DNA from: Chlorocebus sabaeus
Lineage: Eukaryota > Chordata > Mammalia > Primates > Cercopithecidae
Direction of reading: 5' to 3'
Assembly: GCF_047675955.1 (NCBI RefSeq)
Contig: NC_132925.1
Span: forward strand, 21,786,688-21,850,687
Length of the DNA: 64,000 bases
A program made the translations under genes and the position numbers. Below the pieces are notes generated by a model, which was not told the DNA's origin, did not search any database, and worked only from the letters and a program-made list of their open reading frames with translations. Below, in pieces: positions 56,910-64,000 of the stretch; the stretch's first letter is position 1, and each line of letters begins with the position of its first letter.

Positions 56910-57780
56910 TGTATAGTAGGCTGAATAATGTCCTTTCCCCTCTGTTCTCCATGATATCCAGGTCCTAATCCCTAGAACCAGTGAATGTTAACCTACATGG
57001 CAAGAGAGATTTTGTAGATGTGATTAAGTTAAAAATCTTGAGATGGGGAGATTATCCTGGATTATATGGGTGAACATTAAATGCACTTACATGTGTCCTT
57101 ATAAGAAGGAAGTGGAGGTTGGGTGCGGTGGCTCACACCTGTAATCCCAACATTTTGGGAGGTTGAGGTGGACAGATCACCTGAGGTCAGGAGTTCGAGA
57201 CCAGTCTGGCCAACATGGTGAAAACCCGTCTCTACTAAAAATGCACAAATTAGCCTGGTGTGGTGGCGGGTGCCTGTAATCTCAGCTACTTGGGAGGCTG
57301 AGGCAGGAGAATTGCTTGAACCTGGGAGGCGGAGGTTGTAATGAGCTGAGATCATGCCACTGTATTCCAGCCTGGGTGAAAGAGTGAGACTGTGTTAAAA
57401 AATAAATAAATAAATAAATAAATATATAAATAAATAGAAGGAAGTGAAGAGAGATTTAATACAGAAGACAGAGAAGACAGAAGGCCATGTGACAGAAGCA
57501 GAAGGAAACAGAGTCACAGAGAGAACATGCTACACTGCCGGCTTTGAGGACGGAGGAAAGGGCCAGAGCCAAAGAATGCAGGTGGCTACTAGAAACAGGA
57601 AATGCAATGCAAGGGATTCTTTCCTCGAGACTTCAGGGAGCCCTACCTACACCTTAATTTCATTCCAGTAAAACTGATTTTACAGTTCTGGACTCCAGAA
57701 CTATAAGAAAATAACTTTGTGCTGTTTTAAGCCACCAAGCTATTAGCAGTTTGTCAGAGCAGCCATAGGAATCTAATACA
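56910..57780 (+). mobile_element. MLT1-type LTR (ERVL-MaLR) split by an Alu
   Basis: Sense LTR words on both sides of the Alu: 'gtaggctgaataatgtcc', 'ccaggtcctaatccctagaacc', 'gagattttgtagatgtgattaag', 'gagattatcctggattat'. After it come 'catgtgacagaagcagaagg', 'gaggacggaggaaagggccag', 'ctccagaactataagaaaataa' and 'ccataggaatctaataca'. About 550 bp without the Alu. Confidence 0.8.
57115..57435 (+). mobile_element. Alu (AluS-like) with (AAAT)n tail
   Basis: Sense dimer from 'ggttgggtgcggtggctcac' ending in an AAAT repeat (about 57395-57434). AGAAGGAAGTG flanks it exactly (57104-57114, 57436-57446). Confidence 0.95.
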
Positions 57781-57987
57781 CCATGGTTCAAAGATACCTA
57801 TTAAGTAGGAATTCTGTTCTCTGTAGAAGATAATTCAGAGGTCAGAGCTACTGGAGAGGCAACATGCAGTTGAGGAAATGGTAATGAACTTGGAACTGGC
57901 TTCTAGACTACATTCTGTCAAAGACTTTGAGCCAAGTTGACCTTTCTGATATTCATTTCCCACATATATAAAAATCAAAGGAATGGG

Positions 57988-58164
57988 CCAGGCACAGTAG
58001 CTCACACCTGTAAGCCCAGCTGTTTGGGAAGTTGAGGCAGGAGGATTGCTTGGGCCTAGGGGTTTGCGGCTGCAGTGAGCCGTGATCATGCCAGTGCACT
58101 CCAGCCTGGGTGACAGAGTAAGACTCCAACTCAAAAACAGACAAAACAAAACAAAACACAAAAG
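57988..58164 (+). mobile_element. Alu with internal deletion (monomer-sized)
   Basis: Sense Alu of about 175 bp that passes from 5' sequence straight into the second-half sequence 'gctgcagtgagccgtgatcatgcc', with an (AAAAC)n tail. TCAAAGGAATGGG flanks it perfectly (57975-57987, 58165-58177). Confidence 0.9.
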
Positions 58165-58177
58165 TCAAAGGAATGGG

Positions 58178-58729
58178 TGGGGATAAATTGTCCTTGAGGG
58201 TCCTTTAACCTCCCTACTCTGTCCATCAAGTAAGATGGACAAGGCAACAGAACAGTAGAACAATGAGGGCAGAGGAAAGCAACATAGGACACCAAATTCT
58301 TGTAAAAGGCCTCAAAGCTTAAGGGAATGTGTGGAAGGACGTGGGGAAGGTAGGGAGGAGGGTAACATTACAAAGTAACCGAAACAATCTTATGACTTTA
58401 TGTTGGTGTTTGTGCTGGTATGGAGTGTGTTTAAGTGCTGTGGACGGAAATGCCTAGGGTCTTACTGAGAAGCATCCCTCCTTTTCTTCCCTGTTTCTTC
58501 ACTCTGTCACAGCATACCCATAGCAGCCTGATCTGCAAATCAGCAGTGTAAAGAGCTCAAATCTAGAGGCTGAAGGCTTATTGCGTTGACGTTCTCATCC
58601 TAGAGGTCCCTGAATGCAGAACGTGGGAACTTCTGGGCTTCCTATGCAACAGCTTGCTTAAACCTGGAAGGGACCCCAGGCTGGGAATAGTTACGTTTCT
58701 CAAATGGTTAATGGATTTTCTACTGGGTT
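58178..58729. other. Unassigned sequence
   Basis: About 550 bp with a GGAAGG-rich patch near 58335-58365; nothing recognised. Confidence 0.4.
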
Positions 58730-58885
58730 AAAAGCTTTACATTTGACATCGCCCTATCTTCACAAAAAATCTCTCTGAAGTAGTTATTGGCACCTCTGTT
58801 GTGTTAGTAAGGAAACGAGGTTCAGCAGAAGGTATGATTTTACCCAAGATGACACAGCTGGCAAGCGGTCAAGTCTGAATCCTTT
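58730..58885 (-). mobile_element. MIR SINE
   Basis: 'aaaagctttacatttgacatcgcc', 'ggaaacgaggttcagcagaagg', 'cccaagatgacacagctggcaagcgg' follow the MIR reverse complement. Confidence 0.7.
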
Positions 58886-58911
58886 TCTAATGTTTGTTTA
58901 TGGTCATAAAT

Positions 58912-60005
58912 TTCTCTTTAAGCACAACTTTAATTACACATAATAAATTTAATGCGTCATATTTTCATTAGCATTAGTTCAAAATGTTTTCTAATTTCCA
59001 TTGTGTTTTTAAATTAGTCTATAGGTTATTTAGAAGTATATTTAAACTTTCCAGGTAGGTGGGATTTTCACTTATCTGTTAGTTATTAATTCTAGCTTAC
59101 TTGAACTGTGGTTAGAAAACATTTTTATGTATACTGTTAAGCTTAGAAATGTGTAAGACTTGCTTGTGGCTTGCAATATTTATAAGTATCTGTTTATACT
59201 TGAAAAGAATGTGTATTCTGAAGTTCTTAGGTGTCCTTTGTGTGTCAATTAAATCAAATTCTTTGTTGTGCTGTTCAGATCTTCAATATCTTTGGTAAGA
59301 TATTGCTAAGATTCTACTGAGATGGTGGATTTGTCCATTTTCTCTTTTAGTTCTGTCATTTTTTTTTGCCTTATATATTTTGATGCTATGTTACCAAGGG
59401 TATACGATGAATTATATTTGTTATATATGTCTATGGACTGAAAGTTTTATCTTTTTAAAGTATCCCTCTTGCACCCTTTTCAATAAATGGTATGGGGAAA
59501 AATCTGATTGCCACAGACAGAAGAATGAAACTGGATGCCTATCTCTCACAATACACAAAAGTGGTTCAAGATTAAAGACTTAACTGTAAGACTTGAAACT
59601 ATAAAAATACTAGAAGAAAATCTAGAGAAAACTCTTCTGGACATTGGCTTAGGCAAAGGATTTCTGACTAAGACTTCAAAAGCACAGTAAACAAAAACAG
59701 ACAAACGGGACTTAAACTAAAACTCTTCTGCAGAGCAAAGAAAATAAGCAACAGAGTGAACAGACAACCTGCAAAATGGGAGATAGACAATGGAGACTAA
59801 GAGTCAAGGAGTGACAGAGAGGTGGAGGATGAGAAATTACTTAATGGGTACAAAGTATGTTATCTGAGTGATGGATGCCCTGAAAGCTCTGACTTGACCA
59901 TTATACAATCTCTTCATGCAATGAAATTGCACTTGCCCTCCATAAATTTATATAAATTAAAAAGTAAAATATCCCTCTTTACCTCTAGTAATGATTTTCC
60001 CTTTA
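58912..60005 (-). mobile_element. L1M ORF2 5' fragment split by a sense L1
   Basis: Antisense ORF2/endonuclease words run left of the insert ('ttagttcaaaatgttttctaatttcc', 'ggttatttagaagtat', 'gaaaagaatgtgtattctg', 'ggatttgtccattttctc'). They resume at 'acctctagtaatgattttccc' after it. Only 'tatccctctt' is duplicated at the junction. Confidence 0.75.
59471..59969 (+). mobile_element. L1MA-grade 3' end inserted into antisense L1M
   Basis: Sense ORF2 end and 3' UTR: 'caataaatggtatggggaaaa', 'ctagaagaaaatctagagaaaac', 'ggtggaggatgagaaattacttaatgggtac', 'gcaatgaaattgcacttg', then a short A-rich tail. TATCCCTCTT flanks it (59461-59470, 59970-59979). Confidence 0.85.
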
Positions 60006-60451
60006 AAATCTATTTTAACTATGTAGCAGACCCTCTTAATATTCTTCTCATATTTCCCTGTCACTTGCCATTGCTGTGCACCCTGATGGTTTTCCTACTG
60101 CCATCACCAATACTCCATTTGAGAGCTTTCTCTAGTAAGCTTGGTTCATGTGCAGGGAAGGGAGGCCAAAGGTTCTGGGAAGTTGAAACGCCAGTAGCAG
60201 TCCTCATCTAGTGACAGATGGAAACTGGAGGATAAATAACTCAGCTTCATCATCTATTGGGTGGGACCACTCTGAGGGATATTCTTTATTATCTCTCAGA
60301 GGTCCTCAGCAGGACTGACTCCCAGGTGTCCTTTGTGGTAATCTGCTCACTAACACCTGGCATTGGCTTGTTTCTCTTCCTTTTATCACCCTTTCCCCTT
60401 CCCATTTCTCCTATTAGAGCTTCTTAGGATCACTTTGCAAATGAACTATGT
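60006..60451. other. Unassigned sequence
   Basis: About 450 bp; nothing recognised. Confidence 0.4.
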
Positions 60452-60740
60452 GCTATGGTTTGAATATTTGTCACCTCCAAAACTCATGCTCAATTTAATC
60501 CCCAACGTAGGAATATTGAGTGGTGCAGCCTTTAAGATGTGATTGGATCATGAGGACTCTGCCCTGGTGAATGGATTAATTCATTCATGGATTAATTGAT
60601 TAATGAATTAGTGAGTTAATGGATTAATGGGTTATCATTGGAGGGGAACTTGTGGTTTATAAGAGAGATACCTGAGCTAGCATCTTAGTATGCTCAGCCC
60701 CTGTCTGTGTGATGCTCTGCACTACCTTGGGATCCTCTTT
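60452..60740 (+). mobile_element. MaLR-type LTR fragment with ATTAAT-rich patch
   Basis: 'tgctatggtttgaatatttgtcacctccaaaactcatgc' and 'tgattggatcatgaggactctgccc' are MST/MLT1-type 5' LTR words. The middle (about 60570-60632) is an irregular 'atggattaat' repeat. The 3' part is truncated before 60775. Confidence 0.65.
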
Positions 60741-60777
60741 ATCCTTTTCTTCCAACTTTAAAAAATATTATTTCTTT

Positions 60778-60902
60778 TAAATAATAGAGACAGGGTCTCA
60801 CCATGTTGCCCAGACTAGTCTTGAACTCCTGGGCTCAAGCAGTCCCCCAACCCTGGCCTTCTAAAGTGCTGGGATTACAGGCATTAGCCACCATGCCTGG
60901 TC
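60778..60902 (-). mobile_element. Alu monomer (FLAM-type)
   Basis: 'tagagacagggtctcaccatgttgcccag' through 'ccaccatgcctggtc', antisense single arm. Confidence 0.75.
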
Positions 60903-61124
60903 TCTCCCCAGTTTTATTCCTTATAACTAGGATGCTATTCATCCTGGTATGTCCAGGAACAGTCCCAGTTTATGCCCATTGTCACAGTGTAATTATTGAT
61001 GATGCCCAATTCTACTTTCAAATCATTCTGCTTTAATGATGAGTTAAATGATTGCCCTACTTAGAGTGTTTTCATAATACTTAGACCTGCCTCTATCACT
61101 ACATGATTCACAATGTGCTGTATT
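60903..61124. other. Spacer
   Basis: Nothing recognised. Confidence 0.3.
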
Positions 61125-61340
61125 GTTGTATTTTAATTGTTTTTTGGATTTGTCTCCTTCATGGGATTTAGTGTAGTCACTGGGAATGATTTTCTTTTCT
61201 GCAGACTCCAGCATATATATATATACCTGGCATTGGGAGGAGCTCAGCCATGCTCATTGGACATGTGAATGTTTTTGAAACCTTGCTTCTTTCATTTTGT
61301 GCACAGTAGGTGCTCAATAAATCATTTTTAATTGAAGTAG
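61125..61340 (+). mobile_element. L2 3' end, degraded
   Basis: Sense L2 tail words: 'ttggatttgtctccttcatggg', a TA-rich interruption near 61214-61226, then 'cacagtaggtgctcaataaatc'. Confidence 0.55.
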
Positions 61341-62021
61341 ATAGCTGTCTGTTATGAAAATGAGAAATGAGTCTGACAAGCACACTGCTTCTTCTCTCTG
61401 CCCTCCTTTATTTGTGGTCGTCAGCTCAGAGATCTCATTTTACCTCCAGATTCGTGAGTCATCTCTTCCTCTTGCCTCACCCATAGCTGTTTGAATTCTT
61501 TGAAAACTGGAGTTAGTTATCCTTTTCAAGCCTCCAGTGAGTGCTGTGCTGACCTGATTTCCAGTTGCTGGGTGCTTGCTTTGGGCAAGTGTACCTCCAC
61601 AGTTGAAATCTTCCCTCCGCCCCGAGCTCCTGAGGCTCTCCCCACTCTGTCATCTGTTTCAGAAGCAGCTTTTGTACCATCTTGCTTTTACCTTTGAGGC
61701 CACACCCACTGTTGGTTACTTCATCCTGTGGCTATGTCTATACAAGTGAAATGAAGTGCATAATGAAGTCAACGGTGGGTTTAATTCAGGCCACTTTTGC
61801 CTGACACTTCTTCCTGTTGCTGTCAGCTCATTGCCTCAGCGACCCCCCATCCCGCTTATTGTTTGGAGGCTGGAATCTGCTATGCCACAGGAGTATTTTC
61901 TGGGCCTTGTCCTTTACTTGAAATGATGGAAGCCATTTTCTTTCTTCAGGAATTATGAGACCTAATCCACCTGGATTGAGCAAATGGGTTGTTCTTCCTG
62001 CTGGTTGCTGAAAACCATCAC
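61341..62021. other. Unassigned non-coding sequence
   Basis: About 680 bp, somewhat GC-richer than average. Open frame 61491-61697 matches nothing I know. Confidence 0.4.
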
Positions 62022-62034
62022 GTATTCAGTTTTC

Positions 62035-62567
62035 TTTTTTTTCTTTCTTTATTATTATTATTATACTTTAAGTTCTAGGGTATATGTGCATAATGCGCAG
62101 GTTTGTTACATATGTATACTTGTGCCATGTTGGTGTGCTGCACCCATCAACTCGTCAGCACCCATCAACTCGTCATTTACATCAGGTATAACTCCCAATG
62201 TAATCCCTCCCCCTCCCCCACCCCATGATAGGCCCTGGTGTGTGATGTTCCCCTTCCCGAGTCCAAGTGATCTCATTGTTCAGTTCCCACCTATGAGTCA
62301 GAACATGTGGTGTTTGGTTTTCTGTTCTTGTGATAGTTTGCTAAGAATGATGGTTTCCAGCTGCATCCATGTCCCTACAAAGGACACAAACTCATCCTTT
62401 TTTATGGCTGCATAGTATTCCATGGTGTTTATGTGCCACATTTTCTTAATCCAGTCTGTCACTGATGGACATTTGGGTTGATTCCAAGTCTTTGCTATTG
62501 TGAAAAGTGCCGCAATAAACATACGTGTGCATGTGTCTTTATAGCAGCATGATTTATAATCCTTTGG
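62035..62567 (-). mobile_element. Young 5'-truncated L1PA 3' end
   Basis: Antisense A-rich tail ('ttattattattattatac'), 3' UTR ('ttgtgccatgttggtgtgctgcacccatcaactcg') and ORF2 end up to 'atcctttgggtat'. It differs from the other L1s here by the younger L1PA words 'gttggtgtgctg' and 'cgagtccaagtgatctc'. GTATTCAGTTTTC flanks it exactly (62022-62034, 62568-62580). An 18-bp unit is duplicated in tandem at 62140-62175. Confidence 0.93.
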
Positions 62568-62576
62568 GTATTCAGT

Positions 62577-62665
62577 TTTCAACAAACAATTGTTGAGAAC
62601 TTTCTAGGTACAAGCAATAATACCAACAAAATTATTGTCTTCAGGGAGTTCTCTAGAGGCTGTGG
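62577..62665 (-). mobile_element. Possible L2 tail fragment
   Basis: 'tcaacaaacaattgttgagaactttctaggtacaagc' and 'cttcagggagttctct' recall the reverse complement of the L2 tail. The L1PA sits at its edge. Confidence 0.4.
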
Positions 62666-63394
62666 GCATGCACGGCTCAAATCCACTTGTGTGAGAAGCT
62701 CATGAGGAGGGTAGTTAGCTGATATTTCCAGCTGTGGCCCCTCTGGATCTGCCCCTGCATTCATGCTGCCAAGTCACACTCTTCTGGGGAATCTTCTAGC
62801 TAGTAACTGAATGTGGTAGTTGTATGGTACCAGGGTCAGGCTATTTCTGGCTGGCATGGGACTCTTCTAATGAGAAGTCTTTGCCTGAGGTCTCCTGGTG
62901 GGCCTGGCTGAGACTCAGCGCTGCAGTGTCATCTGACTCCTACTGCCCCGTCTTCCTCCTTTCCTCCTAGTCTGAAGGCCGTCCCTGCTCATGCTGGCTC
63001 CCCCTCCCCAAATCCTTCAAGGCATTTCTCCCAAGAAGTCTCCTGCATGACTAATTTTGTCTTGGCATCTTCTTCTTAGAAGAGTTGAGCTGACATAAGT
63101 TTCCAGTCCAGTATTGTAGATTAAACATGTGCACAAAGAACACAGAATAGTCTTCATTATATTCCTCTCCAACATTAAGTAGTGAGATTAAAGTACAACA
63201 GGGACAGATAATCTTAGATTGCAAAAAGAGGTATATTTTATATTTACCATAGTTTGTCATTTCTGAGAGGGCAAGAACCATGACCAATATAATTATTTGT
63301 TCAGGTGAACAATTCTTTGTTCACTTGTCATGGGTGATAAGTAAAAACACTTAAGAGAAGAAAAATAGTAATAGTTTTATAATTGTAATAATCA
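62666..63394. other. Unassigned non-coding sequence
   Basis: About 730 bp, GC-richer at 62880-63030; no gene, RNA or repeat recognised. Confidence 0.4.
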
Positions 63395-64000
63395 TAATAA
63401 TTTATTGAGGGCCTTATCTCTGCCAGGCGTTAGGTACTTTGTATATCTTTTTTTCCAGTCTTCATAACAATCAAACAAAGAAGGTATTGCTGTCATCTCA
63501 TTTTGCAGATGAAGAAAGTGAAAAATAAAAGAGGTTAAATAGATTCCTTATGGTCAGCCAGACGCAGTAGCTCACAGCTGTAATCCCAGCACTCTGGGAG
63601 GCCAAGGTGGGAGGATCACCTGAGGTCAGGAGTTCAAGACCAGCCTGGCCAACATGGTGAAACCCCATCTCTACTGAAAATACAAAAATTAGCCAGGCAT
63701 GGTGGTACATGCCTGTAATGTCAGCTACTCAAGAGGCTGAGGCAGGAGAATTGCTTGAACCCGGGAGGTGGAGGTTACGGTAAGTTGAGATCGCACCACT
63801 GCACTCCAGCCTGTGCAACACCGCGCCCAGCCTAATTTTGTATTTTTAGTAGAGATGGGGTTTTGCCATGTTGGCCAGGCTGGTCTCACACTTCTGACCT
63901 CAGGTGATCCACCCACCTCTGCCTCAGATTATTCTTTTCTCTGTCTTTAAAAAAAAAAAAAAAAAAGATTGCTCAAGGTCACCCTGGGGCTAGTGAGTGG
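63395..64000 (-). mobile_element. MIR SINE split by a composite Alu; runs off the window
   Basis: Left: 'ttattgagggccttatctctgccaggcgttaggtac', 'catctcattttgcagatgaagaaagtg', 'aagaggttaaatag'. Right, after the insert: 'ttgctcaaggtcaccctggggctagtgagtgg', which is the next MIR segment. The element continues past 64000. Confidence 0.8.
63557..63965 (+). mobile_element. Composite Alu: sense copy joined to an antisense Alu piece
   Basis: 63557-63821 is a sense Alu from 'gccagacgcagtagctcac' to 'cactccagcctgtgcaac'. It then switches to antisense Alu sequence at 'accgcgcccagcctaattttgtatttttagtagagatgggg', which ends near 63926 at 'cacctctgcctc'. A short non-Alu piece and an 18-20 bp A tail follow. 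Flanks 63541-63556 (AGATTCCTTATGGTCA) and 63966-63981 (AGATTGCTCAAGGTCA) agree at 12 of 16 sites, so the whole composite appears to sit in one insertion site. Confidence 0.85.

Noticed and set aside
57444..57671. 75-codon frame on plus
   Set aside because: It lies within the MLT1-type LTR and is explained by it.
59822..60211. 129-codon frame on plus
   Set aside because: Its first half is an L1 3' UTR fragment and its second half unassigned DNA; no homology seen.
1..64000. CRISPR arrays, operons, bacterial promoters and terminators
   Set aside because: The window is a primate nuclear sequence; no regularly spaced direct repeats with unique spacers exist, and such features do not apply.
1..64000. 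tRNA, snRNA (U6-type), Y RNA and 7SK copies
   Set aside because: I looked for A/B boxes outside Alus and for characteristic 5' words of these RNAs and did not find a convincing copy. Alu internal promoters account for the B-box-like hits. A covariance search would be decisive.

Overview
The window looks like non-coding nuclear DNA from a catarrhine primate, most likely an Old World monkey (macaque, baboon or vervet type). It is AT-rich, dense in Alu, L1, MIR, L2, MER5, HAL1, THE1 and MLT1-type repeats, and has no bacterial or organellar features. Two young Alus (13835-14148 on minus, 38510-38820 on plus) carry the AluY variant typical of Old World monkeys rather than human: 'GCTCAAGCCTGTAATCCC' near the 5' end and 'GAGATCCGGCCACTGCACTCC'-type sequence in the right arm. 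I found no intact protein-coding gene, no convincing spliced gene and no tRNA, snRNA or rRNA gene. The only recognisable host-gene sequence is a processed pseudogene of ribosomal protein S25 (51919-52416, minus). All other reading frames with recognisable homology are decayed L1 ORF1/ORF2 pieces or chance translations of Alus.

Layout. 1-5.1 kb: weak ancient SINE pieces, one probable class I retroviral-type LTR (about 1.42-2.03 kb), MIRs and one antisense Alu. 5.1-12.2 kb: a 3' L1 fragment lying directly against a near full-length 6.5 kb L1, both on minus. 12.2-19.7 kb: AluJ, a MER5 pair (one split by a young AluY), blocks of old L1M on minus, then a HAL1 on plus interrupted by a THE1-type LTR and an AluJ. 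19.7-24.9 kb: a second full-length-class L1 on minus that has lost about 1.3 kb of its reverse transcriptase region and is flanked by a clear 12-bp target-site duplication. 25-36 kb: mainly Alus, MER5A, L2 and an ancient LTR, plus one exon-like segment near 31.6 kb. 37-39.3 kb: one long broken L2 copy carrying a MIR and a young AluY. 40-50 kb: a Tigger-like DNA element, MIRs, L1M, Alu, and a THE1 LTR nested in an older ERVL-type LTR. 50-55 kb: MIR split by Alu, the RPS25 pseudogene, L1M split by Alu, and a TATC/TGTC microsatellite. 55-64 kb: nested L1M copies, an MLT1-type LTR split by an Alu, a sense L1 inside an antisense L1, a young truncated L1, and at the right edge a MIR split by a sense/antisense Alu composite.

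Nothing here works together as a gene system. The interest lies in the insertion record: nested order, target-site duplications, an internal L1 deletion, an LTR with a 32-bp triplication, and the composite Alu. All L1s of 1 kb or more, and all the young ones, lie on the minus strand. That would fit, but does not prove, a location inside an intron of a plus-strand gene whose exons lie elsewhere. Repeat family names come from remembered consensus features, not a search; older subfamily names are approximate.
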